Shown here one piece after another: positions 50,890 through 60,402 of a stretch of 64,000 nt of DNA (its first letter is position 1; every line of letters begins with the position of its first letter). Source of the stretch: Polynucleobacter sp. HIN11 (GTDB lineage: Bacteria > Pseudomonadota > Gammaproteobacteria > Burkholderiales > Burkholderiaceae); contig NZ_AP028142.1 in assembly GCF_030297675.1 (NCBI RefSeq), forward strand, positions 1,488,001-1,552,000, read 5' to 3'. A program made the position numbers and the translations under genes. The notes below the pieces were generated by a model. It was not told the origin of the DNA. It worked only from the letters and a program-made list of their open reading frames with translations, and ran no database searches.

Positions 50890-53232
50890 ATGCATTCCTT
50901 ATTTGGCTGGGTATTTAGCCTAAGCATCGCGCTTTGCTTCCAATGCGCTCACGCTCAAGGAGGCTTTCCCCAATTTACCCTAGCGGAACAAGAATGGATC
51001 AAAGCCCATCCAATCGTTCAATTTAGCATTCATGAGAAGTATCGCCCCTACTGGGATAGCGGCATTTATCCCAAACTACTATCAAAGTTAAAAGATTGTT
51101 CAGGCCTCGAATTTTCACCAAAGTGGCGCAGTTCTGATGAGGCTGGCATTCATCAAGTTCGTAATGGCGAAGTAAGTCTTGTAATTGATCCCAATCGGAA
51201 ACTGGAATCGGCAGTTCCTGGCCGACTTACAGAGCCAATCTTTTGGGGACAAGATGTGATGATGGCAACGCAATCGAATATCACGTCTTCATTAAATCCC
51301 AAGGTTGAAAAGACCGTCTTTTTTGATCGTGGCTATGACTTTACAGGACCAACGAATCAAGCGCGCCTTATCAATTCACTAGAATTAATCGCTCAAGAGC
51401 TATTAACTGGAGAGGCACACTTTGCAGTGATGCCACTGCGCTTGGCGCTATATCTTAGCGAACAGCTCAATCTTCAAAACATACAAATTCGGCCTTTAGG
51501 CCACAAGCCATTTGCTTATCGATGGCTGATTGCAGAACAAGATCGCATCCTGCACTCGATTGTGCAAAAATCATTACATGAAGCAGATCCCATCTTCATG
51601 GGTGAGCTATTAGCGATTCCATCCTTAGCGCCAAATCGATCGGGATATCTGGCAAATTGGCTCTGGTTTGGCATCGCCGGCTCCTTTGCATTGATTGCAT
51701 TTCTGATTGGGCACCATATTTGGCAACGTAAGAGGCAATTCCGAACGGAATCCGACCTATTAAACATTGCTCAAGAGGCTAAAGATGCGAGCGATGCTAA
51801 ATCCGCATTCTTGGCTACCGTTAGTCATGAAATTCGTACACCGATGAATGCGGTCATTGGCGCCCAGGAACTATTGCTGAAGAATAGTTCATTGAACCCA
51901 CATCAACGCGAGTTATTGCAAAGTGCCCACACGTCGGCAGCCTCTTTATTGGGAATGCTCAATCAAGTACTCGACATGGCCAAAATTGAAGCGGGAAAAT
52001 TTACCGTCGAGCATGAGCCTGTTGATTTAAAGCAAATACTCTCTGAAATTAATCAAACTTTCTTTGGGTATGCGAAGAATAAAGGCCTTCACCTTGCCAG
52101 CTTTATTGATCCTAATATTGCCGATGTATTACTGCTCGATCCCCTACGGATTCGTCAAATTCTTCACAATCTCCTCAGTAATGCCATTAAATTTACAGAG
52201 CAAGGTCTCGTGTTTTTTGAAGTTCGGATATTGGCTAATGACCATGCAGGCCAATTATTGGAGTTTCGGGTAATTGACCAAGGTATTGGCATGGCCAAAC
52301 AGGATATTGACCGGGTAAAGATGCCTTTTGAGCAAATTCGTTCTCACCCCTCAACGAACAGCGAGTCTGGCTCGGGCACCGGGCTTGGGCTGAGCATCAC
52401 CAATCATCTCATTGAGCTGATGCAGAGCCAATTAATCATTGAGAGTGCGCCCAGTTTGGGAACAAGCATTCATTTTGTCATGGCATTTTCTAGAACTTGT
52501 CACCCGATTGAGAATGTTCAACGCTCTCTGAATTCAGCAGGCCATCCTTTGCTTAAAAACAGCAGGGCGCTGATTGTCGAAGATCATCCCGCTAGCCGAC
52601 AAATCCTTTATTTGCAATTACAAAGCCTTGGTGTTCATGTTGACCAATGTGCTAACGCTAGGGAAGCCCTTGAATGCCTTCATGAGGATGTCTATGACGT
52701 GATTCTCACGGATCACTCAATGCCCGGAATACATGGTACGGATTTGGCTCGCATGATTCGCTCGATGGGTTATCGCGATATTGTGATTATTGGCATTACA
52801 GCCGATATCTATGCTCAGACTTCACAGGACAAACTCATGCAATCCGGTATGAATGGTGTTCTGATTAAACCAATCCGCCTAGAATGCCTTGAGTCTGAAT
52901 TACTGAAACAGTTACATTCCCGCCCCACAAAAACACCCATTAAATCTTCAGATACCTCTCTACAGATGAATCACTTGATTCTGGAGGAGGTTTATAAAGT
53001 TCAACTTGAAACGCTAGAGACTCTTCAGGGGAAAATTGATCGTAGCTCGCTCATGAGCTTGATTCATAAAATCAAGGGGGGCTCATTACTCAGCGAAGAT
53101 CAATTACTCTATGATCAATGCGTTCATTTAGAAAAATCAGATGCTGAGCTGAAGGCACTACAGCAATCATTCCAAGAAAGTCTTACCGCTAGCAATCATC
53201 GCCTAGACAAACAGATCAATGCGCCTGGTTAA
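50890..53232 (+). CDS. BvgS-like hybrid sensor histidine kinase
   Basis: 780 residues. A signal peptide (1-22, ending AHA-Q) leads to one periplasmic Venus-flytrap-like SBP_bac_3 region (about 30-245), a TM segment (253-275), HisKA with H313 in VSHEIRTPMNAV, HATPase with NLLSNAIKFTEQG and GSGTGLGLS, a receiver with D608 in ILTDHSMPG, and an Hpt domain with H726 in LIHKIKGGSL. This four-step phosphorelay matches BvgS/EvgS, but there is one flytrap instead of two and no PAS domain. The ATG at 50890 has GGGG 9 nt upstream; a TTG at 50875 is an alternative. The start is 17 bp after the regulator gene. Confidence 0.9.
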   Translation: MHSLFGWVFSLSIALCFQCAHAQGGFPQFTLAEQEWIKAHPIVQFSIHEKYRPYWDSGIYPKLLSKLKDCSGLEFSPKWRSSDEAGIHQVRNGEVSLVIDPNRKLESAVPGRLTEPIFWGQDVMMATQSNITSSLNPKVEKTVFFDRGYDFTGPTNQARLINSLELIAQELLTGEAHFAVMPLRLALYLSEQLNLQNIQIRPLGHKPFAYRWLIAEQDRILHSIVQKSLHEADPIFMGELLAIPSLAPNRSGYLANWLWFGIAGSFALIAFLIGHHIWQRKRQFRTESDLLNIAQEAKDASDAKSAFLATVSHEIRTPMNAVIGAQELLLKNSSLNPHQRELLQSAHTSAASLLGMLNQVLDMAKIEAGKFTVEHEPVDLKQILSEINQTFFGYAKNKGLHLASFIDPNIADVLLLDPLRIRQILHNLLSNAIKFTEQGLVFFEVRILANDHAGQLLEFRVIDQGIGMAKQDIDRVKMPFEQIRSHPSTNSESGSGTGLGLSITNHLIELMQSQLIIESAPSLGTSIHFVMAFSRTCHPIENVQRSLNSAGHPLLKNSRALIVEDHPASRQILYLQLQSLGVHVDQCANAREALECLHEDVYDVILTDHSMPGIHGTDLARMIRSMGYRDIVIIGITADIYAQTSQDKLMQSGMNGVLIKPIRLECLESELLKQLHSRPTKTPIKSSDTSLQMNHLILEEVYKVQLETLETLQGKIDRSSLMSLIHKIKGGSLLSEDQLLYDQCVHLEKSDAELKALQQSFQESLTASNHRLDKQINAPG

Positions 53233-53276
53233 TCCAAACGAGCTCATCCGCTAATCTAGGTCTTTTAGCATCAGGG

Positions 53277-53555
53277 CTAGCGTTTATTCACCGCATCTTT
53301 AAAGGACTTGCCTGCAGAAAATTTGACCGTTTTTGACGCTGCAATCTTTATCGCCTCACCGGTCTTTGGGTTGCGCCCCATGCGGGCTGCGCGCGAACCT
53401 AAGGAAAAACTCCCAAACCCCACCAATTGCATCGTATTGCCTTTAGCAACACTCGCCTTGATCGCATCGAGAGCTAAATTAAGCACCTCCTCCGCTTTGG
53501 TTTTACTTAAATCCGCCCCATCTGCAATCACATCCACTAAGTCTGCTTTTGTCAT
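53277..53555 (-). CDS. hup: DNA-binding protein HU
   Basis: A 92-residue HU-type nucleoid protein: MTKADLVDVIADGADLSKTK at the N-terminus, VGFGSFSLGSRAARMGRNPK (the HU/IHF signature with the DNA-intercalating RNP arm), and a basic C-terminus. It bends and compacts DNA as a dimer. It is convergent with the hybrid kinase gene (44 bp apart) and divergent from the carboxypeptidase gene. Confidence 0.95.
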   Translation of the reverse strand: MTKADLVDVIADGADLSKTKAEEVLNLALDAIKASVAKGNTMQLVGFGSFSLGSRAARMGRNPKTGEAIKIAASKTVKFSAGKSFKDAVNKR

Positions 53556-53689
53556 GATCTTTTTCCTTTAATTGGGAGTTATTTATCGAGAAGCGAATTG
53601 CCATTATTTGGCTAAACTGGATCTCCACGTTTATCCTAGCAAAGATATGCAGAAAATCTGTAAATACTTTTAGACAAAGTAAAAAAATA

Positions 53690-55267
53690 ATGGGATTTAT
53701 GAACTTTAGTCCGCTAAGTTATATTTTTTTAACCCGAATTCTAGGGTTAGTACTAACGCTTACTTGCCTCACTGCTTTTCTTGGTCAAGCTGCTGTGGCT
53801 CAATCCTCGCTTCCCAGCGGGGTTGAGCAGGCAATTAAACGAAGTGGTATCCCAAAAGATTCGATCAGTATTGCGGTTAGCGAAATTCCATCGGCAGCCA
53901 ATCCAAAACCTGGTTCACGCACGATCTTGAACTGGCGTGATGAAGTAGCAATGAACCCAGCCTCCACCATTAAATTACTCACTACCCTGGTTGCGCTCGA
54001 TATCTTGGGGCCAAAGTACCGATGGAAAACTGAACTCTTCACCGATGGTGCGATCAAAAATGGGATCCTAAAAGGCAACATCTATTTTGTGGGTCATGGT
54101 GATCCCAAATGGATCCCAGAAGAGCTTGATCGCTTAACGAAACAATTGCGCGCTCTTGGCATCCAACGAATTGATGGTGATTTGGTTTTTGACCGAAGCG
54201 CGTACGCCAAGCAAGTGATGGAAGAGGTCACGATTGATGGCGAAATCTTACGTGCCTATAACGTTCCGCCAGATCCTTTGTTGTATGCCTTTCGCACCCT
54301 CTCTTTTCAGATTAATCCGAATAAGAATGGTGACGGCTTTCAGATTAGTTATACCCCGAAGTTAGCCAGACTCTCGGTCCAAAACGACATTTTGATGAGC
54401 TCGGCTCCATGCGATGGGGCAAAGCGTAATCTCCGCCTTGAAATGCTTCCCAACCCATTGGAGATTGCAAACTCTCAAGTAAAGAATAAATCGACAATCC
54501 AGTGGCAAGCTATTTTTACTGGCGAACTACCTCAGAACTGTCGCGGGATTACATTCAATGTGGTGAAGTTTGATCCGGATACCTTTCTAACCCTCGGATT
54601 TACTGCGGCATGGGAAGAAGCTGGGGGACTTTGGGTTCGACCGCCTCGCGGTCAAGCAGGATCAGTGCCCGTGTATGCTCGCCCTCTTCTAAGTATTGAA
54701 GGCTTAAGTCTTTTGGAAGCCTCCGAGGATATTAATAAGTTCTCAAACAATGTGATGGCTCGACAGGTTTTTTTAACTCTAGCCCTTGAAAAAATTGGTA
54801 AACCTGCTGATATTGAATCAGCAAAAGGTGTGGTCCAAGCTTGGCTGAACCAGCGCGGATTGAATTTTCCAGAGCTCGTGATTGAGAATGGTTCAGGCCT
54901 ATCCCGCAATGAAGCGATCTCTGCGCGCAACCTGAATAGCCTCTTGATTTCAGCTCAAAACCTACCGATTGCTGAGACCTTTGCCGCTACCTTGCCGGCC
55001 GCAGGATCCGAGGGAACTATGCGAAACCGCTTGATTACTCAACTGCGTAAATTTTTACACCTCAAGAAAAAGCCAGAGGCCCGCATCAAAACAGGCTCTC
55101 TAAACAATGTTCGTACTATCTCGGGTTATGTCTATAGCAAATCAGGTCGGATCTATGTAGTGACCTCGTTCATCAATGATCCCAAAGCCAATCGAGGCCA
55201 AGAGGTTCACGATCAATTGCTTACATGGTTATTGGAGGACGGCCCAGATCCAAAAGATGCGCGCTGA
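53690..55267 (+). CDS. dacB: D-alanyl-D-alanine carboxypeptidase/endopeptidase (PBP4 type)
   Basis: A 525-residue S13-family penicillin-binding protein with a signal peptide (hydrophobic core about residues 10-30, ending AAVA-Q). The three active-site motifs are SxxK (STIK in NPASTIKLL), SxN (SNN in FSNNVMARQV) and KTG (RIKTGSLNNV). PBP4 trims and cuts peptidoglycan cross-links in the periplasm. An in-frame ATG at 53699 is an equally plausible start. The last 55 bp overlap the convergent sua5 gene. Confidence 0.94.
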   Translation: MGFMNFSPLSYIFLTRILGLVLTLTCLTAFLGQAAVAQSSLPSGVEQAIKRSGIPKDSISIAVSEIPSAANPKPGSRTILNWRDEVAMNPASTIKLLTTLVALDILGPKYRWKTELFTDGAIKNGILKGNIYFVGHGDPKWIPEELDRLTKQLRALGIQRIDGDLVFDRSAYAKQVMEEVTIDGEILRAYNVPPDPLLYAFRTLSFQINPNKNGDGFQISYTPKLARLSVQNDILMSSAPCDGAKRNLRLEMLPNPLEIANSQVKNKSTIQWQAIFTGELPQNCRGITFNVVKFDPDTFLTLGFTAAWEEAGGLWVRPPRGQAGSVPVYARPLLSIEGLSLLEASEDINKFSNNVMARQVFLTLALEKIGKPADIESAKGVVQAWLNQRGLNFPELVIENGSGLSRNEAISARNLNSLLISAQNLPIAETFAATLPAAGSEGTMRNRLITQLRKFLHLKKKPEARIKTGSLNNVRTISGYVYSKSGRIYVVTSFINDPKANRGQEVHDQLLTWLLEDGPDPKDAR

Positions 55268-56289
55268 AGCCGATCACGAACTGCATCCCACGCCTCAGTC
55301 TTTGGAGGGCTTGGGATCAAAATACCTTGGTATTGGCCTTGATCAAGATCTCTTAAGAGGCGATAGAGTTGCTTTGCAAGTAAAGCCGGATCCATCGCTA
55401 TTGCTATGAATGTTAGATTGTTGAGATAGGCTTTGAGCTCAGTCTCATAGGGTGAGTGCTCCTGCTCCCAGAAGAGTAGTGCAAATTTGGCTTTAGGTAG
55501 CTCATGAATCAAGGAATCCAGTTGCGATGCTAGGTCAGAAGCTGAATACAAATACAGAGCTGTATGGGGTGCGTAATGAGCCAGATGGGTGCCAGATACT
55601 CGGGGCTGGTTTACAGCATTTCCGCGACTCACCACATCAATTCCGGTGCTTGCCTTAATCATGGATGGGCTAATTGATCCTGGACGAAGTAATTTGGGTG
55701 GCCCTTCGCCAGAGACATCCAAAATGGTTGACTCAATCCCATGCTCACAAGGACCGCCATCCAAAATTAATAAATCCGGATTATTTGGAAACTCAGCCTC
55801 AACGTCGGCAGCCGAAGTTGGTGAGATGCGCCCATAACGATTAGCCGACGGTGCGGCAATGCCGCCCCCGAAACGCTGCAATAGCTCTTGGGTCAATGGA
55901 TGAGCCGGTGAGCGAATCGCCACGGTGGCCTGTCCTCCGGTGACAGAATCCAAAACCGATTTACTTTTTTCAAAGACCAAGGTTAGAGGTCCCGGCCAAA
56001 AGTGCTTGATCAAAATCAGTGCGCTCTCTGGAATATGACGAGTCCAGGGGCTTAGGATAGTCAGCCACTCTTGTTCAAGATCTTTGCTGCCGCTTGGTGG
56101 CGCCTGAACATGAACAATCAAAGGATGATCGGTAGGTCTTCTCTTGAGTTGGTAAATTTTTTGGATTGCATCGCGATTACTCGCATCAGCACCTAAACCA
56201 TATACGGTCTCGGTAGGAATAGCTACAAGTTTACCGGTCCGAATTGCATCAAGAGCACAATCGATTAAGGACGAATTCGGCTTGGTCAT
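55213..56289 (-). CDS. sua5: Threonylcarbamoyl-AMP synthase, Sua5 type
   Basis: A 358-residue enzyme for the first step of t6A synthesis in ANN-decoding tRNAs. The N-terminal YrdC domain has IPTETVYGLGADAS and KRRPTDHPLIVHV; the C-terminal Sua5 domain begins near residue 240 with PRVSGTHLAHYAPHT. The two-domain length identifies Sua5 rather than the shorter TsaC. The ATG at 56289 is chosen over a TTG two codons upstream. The 3' end overlaps dacB by 55 bp on the opposite strand. It is last in the pgk-to-sua5 run. Confidence 0.93.
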   Translation of the reverse strand: MTKPNSSLIDCALDAIRTGKLVAIPTETVYGLGADASNRDAIQKIYQLKRRPTDHPLIVHVQAPPSGSKDLEQEWLTILSPWTRHIPESALILIKHFWPGPLTLVFEKSKSVLDSVTGGQATVAIRSPAHPLTQELLQRFGGGIAAPSANRYGRISPTSAADVEAEFPNNPDLLILDGGPCEHGIESTILDVSGEGPPKLLRPGSISPSMIKASTGIDVVSRGNAVNQPRVSGTHLAHYAPHTALYLYSASDLASQLDSLIHELPKAKFALLFWEQEHSPYETELKAYLNNLTFIAIAMDPALLAKQLYRLLRDLDQGQYQGILIPSPPKTEAWDAVRDRLQRASFGSGPSSNNHVSN

Positions 56290-56297
56290 TACCAAAT

Positions 56298-57497
56298 TTA
56301 AGGATCAATCCCCAAATGAGTGGCAACTTCCGCACACGCTTGCTTTGCTTCCTCAATGGTATGACCTAAGCAATTGATATGACCCATTTTGCGACCAGGC
56401 TTGGGGCTTGCTTTGCCATATAAATGCAATTTAGCACTGGGATGATCGAGCACTCGATTCCAGGCAGGCTCTTGCATTGTCCCAGAACCAAACCACGCAT
56501 CCCCCAAAATATTGAGCATGGAGACATTGGTCAGCAAACGTACATCCCCTAAGGGTAGACGAGCCATGGCTCGCACTTGTTGCTCAAACTGACTAGTTAC
56601 ACAAGCGTCCATGGTGTAGTGCCCTGAATTATGGGGCCTTGGCGCAATCTCGTTCGCGATCACGGTTTGATCTGCCAACACAAAGTACTCGACACACAAA
56701 ACGCCGACATAGCCCATTTCTTCTGCAATCAACTGACTAGCGCGAATGATTTTGGGAACTAAACCCACTGGAAGGGATGGAGATGGAACGGTACTAGTAT
56801 GCAAAATCCCGTTTCGATGAACATTCTCCGAAATCGGATACGCAACAGATTGTCCATCGTGACCGCGTACCACCAATGCTGAAACTTCAAATGCCAGTGG
56901 CATCCGTTTTTCAAGTACGCAAGCCACGCGACCTAATTCATGCCAAGCCTTCGCTAAATCATGATGTTGATGAACAGTGACCTGTCCTTTGCCGTCATAA
57001 CCCAAGCGCGATGTCTTTAAGATCCCTGGAAACAAATGAGCTGGCAGCTGTGCAAGATCACTTTCTGAACGAATCACTGCATGAGGAGCTGGGCCAATCC
57101 CAGAGAGGCGTTGGCATTGTTCTAAAAACTGCTTTTCCTCAATTCGGTCTTGCGCAATTGAAACACAAGCACCGCGAGGAGCAACAAAAATCCCTTGTTC
57201 TTCAAAATAGTCCAAGGTCTTTGCAGGAACGTTCTCAAACTCGGTACTAATGGTCGCACAAAGTGCTGCCATTTCTTTCAATGCGCTTACATCGTCATAA
57301 TTGGCGCAAAGATGCTTCTCCGCAACAGCGCCTCCAGGGCTCAAGGGGTCAGGATCCAAAACACAAACCTTATAGCCCAGCGATTGAGCCTCGTGCACAA
57401 ACATGCGTCCTAATTGACCGCCACCCAAAATACCAAGCCATGCCGGCGGAAGAATTGCGGATTGATGTTTCAAATTAGTACTATGCGATGAACTCAT
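56298..57497 (-). CDS. purK: 5-(carboxyamino)imidazole ribonucleotide synthase
   Basis: A 399-residue ATP-grasp enzyme that carboxylates AIR to N5-CAIR with bicarbonate. Seen: WLGILGGGQLGRMFVHEAQ at residues 20-38, ILKTSRLGYDGKGQ in the ATP-grasp region, and NEIAPRPHNSGHYTMDAC near the active site. It is longer than E. coli PurK (355) because of N- and C-terminal extensions. It follows purE after 21 bp. Confidence 0.96.
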   Translation of the reverse strand: MSSSHSTNLKHQSAILPPAWLGILGGGQLGRMFVHEAQSLGYKVCVLDPDPLSPGGAVAEKHLCANYDDVSALKEMAALCATISTEFENVPAKTLDYFEEQGIFVAPRGACVSIAQDRIEEKQFLEQCQRLSGIGPAPHAVIRSESDLAQLPAHLFPGILKTSRLGYDGKGQVTVHQHHDLAKAWHELGRVACVLEKRMPLAFEVSALVVRGHDGQSVAYPISENVHRNGILHTSTVPSPSLPVGLVPKIIRASQLIAEEMGYVGVLCVEYFVLADQTVIANEIAPRPHNSGHYTMDACVTSQFEQQVRAMARLPLGDVRLLTNVSMLNILGDAWFGSGTMQEPAWNRVLDHPSAKLHLYGKASPKPGRKMGHINCLGHTIEEAKQACAEVATHLGIDP

Positions 57498-57518
57498 TAT
57501 GCGTTTGGATTGGGTAAC

Positions 57519-58007
57519 TTAAGGCAACTTCATTGCGCGGGCAGCTTGAGTTTGCTCCGCACGAAACGCATGCAATTTTTTTGCTAGCTCCGGATCCGAA
57601 TGCGCTAGCATGCCAACGATATGCAAGGCTGCATTTGCTGCGCCTGCCTCGCCAATCGCAAACGTTGCTACTGGAATACCTTTGGGCATCTGCGCGATCG
57701 AATACAAGGAATCCTCTCCTCGTAAATACTTGCTAGGAACGGGAACTCCCCATACCGGCACAATCGTTTTAGATGCCAACATTCCTGGCAAATGAGCCGC
57801 CCCGCCTGCCCCAGCAATAATGGCTCTCAAACCCCGCCCCTGCGCAGATTCAGCGTAGGCAAACATTTCATCGGGCATGCGATGGGCAGACAGCACTTGT
57901 TTTTCATAGGCAATCCCAAAATGCTCAAGCATCTGGACTGCGTGCTGCATCGTATCCCAATCGGAATTGGATCCCATTACCACGCCTACGATGACCGGAC
58001 TCGTCAT
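57519..58007 (-). CDS. purE: N5-CAIR mutase, class I PurE
   Basis: A 162-residue mutase that converts N5-CAIR to CAIR. Signature segments: GSNSDWDTM near residue 13, SAHRMP with the catalytic histidine, and GAGGAAHLPGMLAS. With purK next door it is the class I (bicarbonate-using) pathway. A TTGGAG ribosome-binding site and a GATAAT box lie upstream in the 60-bp gap after purC, so a local promoter is possible. Confidence 0.96.
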   Translation of the reverse strand: MTSPVIVGVVMGSNSDWDTMQHAVQMLEHFGIAYEKQVLSAHRMPDEMFAYAESAQGRGLRAIIAGAGGAAHLPGMLASKTIVPVWGVPVPSKYLRGEDSLYSIAQMPKGIPVATFAIGEAGAANAALHIVGMLAHSDPELAKKLHAFRAEQTQAARAMKLP

Positions 58008-58067
58008 GAATACTCCAAGAATCTCAAAGTTGTATTATCGCAGTCTTTATTGGGGTCTAGGCACCCA

Positions 58068-58961
58068 TCACTGGGTTAGGCGTTGCCAGGCCTCACGGTA
58101 TTTCTCAGCGGTTTTACGAATAATCTCATCGGGTAAATGGGGGGCGGGTGCCGTCTTGTTCCAAGGCTTATCTTCAATCCTGACAGACTCGAGCCAATCG
58201 CGTAAAAATTGCTTATCAAATGAGGGTGGATTGGATCCGACCTGATAGGTGTCTGCGGGCCAAAACCGCGAAGAGTCGGCCGTTAGGATCTCATCCATTA
58301 ATACCAGCTGTCCTGCAGCATCTAATCCAAACTCAAATTTTGTATCCGCAATGATGATTCCGCGCCGACGCGCGTAGTCTGCCGCTTCGGTATACAACTG
58401 AATACTGGTATCTTTAATTTTTTTAGCTAACTCAACCCCAATGCGTTGTTCAACCTCTGCATAAGAAATGTTTTCGTCGTGGTGACCCATCTCCGCTTTA
58501 GCAGCAGGAGTAAAAATAGGCTCCGGTAGTGCTTGCGCATTTTGCATACCACTTGGTAGCGTAATTCCACAAACAGAACCGGTCTCTTGATAGTCTTTCC
58601 AACCACTGCCTGCCAAATAGCCTCTAACAACGGCCTCAACCAAAATGGGTTTTAAGCGCTTCGCAACTACCGCGCGACCGCGCACTTGATCTGCTTCAGC
58701 AGCATTCACCACACTGGTGGGGTCAATACCGGTCAAGTGATTCGGAATGACATGGGCCAAATGAGAAAACCAAAAATTACTCATTTGATTGAGCACAACA
58801 CCCTTCTCAGGAATAGCTTCTTGCATCACCACATCGAACGCAGAAATACGATCAGTTGTAATCATTAATAAACGATCCTGATCAATCGCGTAAACATCGC
58901 GCACCTTACCTCGCGACACTAATGGCAGCGAGGAAATCGAAGTGGTGTGTAAGGCATTCAT
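58068..58961 (-). CDS. purC: SAICAR synthase
   Basis: A 297-residue phosphoribosylaminoimidazole-succinocarboxamide synthase joining aspartate to CAIR. Seen: SRGKVRDVYAID at residues 16-27 (nucleotide binding), VVRGYLAGSGWKDY and IIADTKFEFGLD. It is of the longer type (about 300 residues) found in many proteobacteria and fungi rather than the 237-residue E. coli form. It starts 2 bp after the pyk stop. Confidence 0.96.
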   Translation of the reverse strand: MNALHTTSISSLPLVSRGKVRDVYAIDQDRLLMITTDRISAFDVVMQEAIPEKGVVLNQMSNFWFSHLAHVIPNHLTGIDPTSVVNAAEADQVRGRAVVAKRLKPILVEAVVRGYLAGSGWKDYQETGSVCGITLPSGMQNAQALPEPIFTPAAKAEMGHHDENISYAEVEQRIGVELAKKIKDTSIQLYTEAADYARRRGIIIADTKFEFGLDAAGQLVLMDEILTADSSRFWPADTYQVGSNPPSFDKQFLRDWLESVRIEDKPWNKTAPAPHLPDEIIRKTAEKYREAWQRLTQ

Positions 58962-58963
58962 GA

Positions 58964-60400
58964 TTAACGAACTTTAATAATTTTGAGAGTATTGGTGCCA
59001 CCAGGCTGATCCATAGGCTCACCAATTGTTAAAACAATCGTGTCACCTGACTTCACAACCCCTAACTTCTTTAAGCGCTCTTCAACCTGAAGTAAAGCAG
59101 CCTCTCGATCAGCTCCTTTACCAATACTAAAAGGTCTGACATTACGATACGTGCTTAAGGCGCGCTGGGTTTCCACACGACTAGTTAAGGCAAATATGGG
59201 TACCCGAATGTTATGTCGACTCATCCAAATCGGCGTTGAGCCAGAGTCGGTTAAGGCTGCAATCGCTGTGGCGTTAAGATGATGAGCTGTGAAGAGTGCG
59301 CCAAGGGCAATTGCTTGATCAATCCGTTCAAAGCGCTGGTCTAAGAAGTCCGTGTCTAGGTGGACTACTTCAGACTTCTCTGCTTCGATGCAAATGGCGG
59401 CCATCTGCTCAATGGTTTTCACTGGAAACTGACCAGTTGCTGATTCTGCTGAGAGCATCACCGCATCAGTACCATCTAACACTGCATTCGCCACGTCGCT
59501 CACCTCAGCGCGAGTAGGCACTGGAGCACTAATCATCGACTCCATCATTTGGGTTGCAGTGATCGTAAATTTATTGGCGTCTAAGGCCATCCGAATCATA
59601 CGCTTTTGCAATGCAGGCACGGCTGGATTACCAACTTCAATCGCCAAATCACCACGCGCCACCATGATGCCGTCGCTCTCATCAATAATGCTTTGCAAGG
59701 CTTCGGTAACAATCGCTTCAGCTCGCTCAACTTTAGCAATCAAGCGTACTTTGCCTTTACCATGCTTCGCACTTGCTGTATCTGCTAACTTGCGGGCGTA
59801 AGCCATATCGGCCCCATCTTTAGGAAAACTAATCGCCAAGAAATCGATTCCCATGGAAATCGCGGCATCCAGATCAGCAATATCTTTCTCAGTGAGGGCG
59901 GGTGCTGTTAAGCCACCGCCAGCACGATTAATACCTTTGTTGTTGGATAAGGGACCACCACTCTCCACGCGGGTGTAAATTTCTCCGCCCTTCACTAGGT
60001 CGACCACCAAAACAATCAAACCGTCATTGAGCAAAAGTCTATCACCCGCTTGAACATCGTTCGGTAGATTTTTATAGTCCAACCCCACGCGCTCTTCATT
60101 GCCAAGCTCGCAGTTGACATCGAGGATGAAGCGGGCGCCCTCTTGAAGAATAACTTTTCCATTGGCAAACTTGCCCACCCGAATCTTCGGGCCCTGTAAA
60201 TCAGCCATGATGCCCACTTCACGATCGAGCTCTTTAGATATCTGACGCACCAGGTCATAACGTGCCTGATGATCGGCAACGGTTCCATGTGAGAAATTAA
60301 GACGAACCACATTGAGTCCCGCACGAATCATGTCGCGCAAGACCTCGGGCTTCTCGGACGCCGGCCCCAGCGTGGCAATAATTTTGGTAGCTCGTTGCAT
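58964..60400 (-). CDS. pyk: Pyruvate kinase
   Basis: A 478-residue enzyme for phosphoenolpyruvate to pyruvate. Seen: TKIIATLGPASEKPEVL at the N-terminus, RLNFSHG, MADLQGPKIRVG, the active-site lysine in RLIAKVERAEA, and DGIMVARGDLAIE, then the C-terminal allosteric domain. Two adjacent ATGs occur; the second (60400) is preferred because the AAGGAG at the end of pgk stands 5 nt before it. It overlaps or abuts pgk, so expression is coupled. Confidence 0.96.
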   Translation of the reverse strand: MQRATKIIATLGPASEKPEVLRDMIRAGLNVVRLNFSHGTVADHQARYDLVRQISKELDREVGIMADLQGPKIRVGKFANGKVILQEGARFILDVNCELGNEERVGLDYKNLPNDVQAGDRLLLNDGLIVLVVDLVKGGEIYTRVESGGPLSNNKGINRAGGGLTAPALTEKDIADLDAAISMGIDFLAISFPKDGADMAYARKLADTASAKHGKGKVRLIAKVERAEAIVTEALQSIIDESDGIMVARGDLAIEVGNPAVPALQKRMIRMALDANKFTITATQMMESMISAPVPTRAEVSDVANAVLDGTDAVMLSAESATGQFPVKTIEQMAAICIEAEKSEVVHLDTDFLDQRFERIDQAIALGALFTAHHLNATAIAALTDSGSTPIWMSRHNIRVPIFALTSRVETQRALSTYRNVRPFSIGKGADREAALLQVEERLKKLGVVKSGDTIVLTIGEPMDQPGGTNTLKIIKVR

Positions 60401-60402
60401 CA

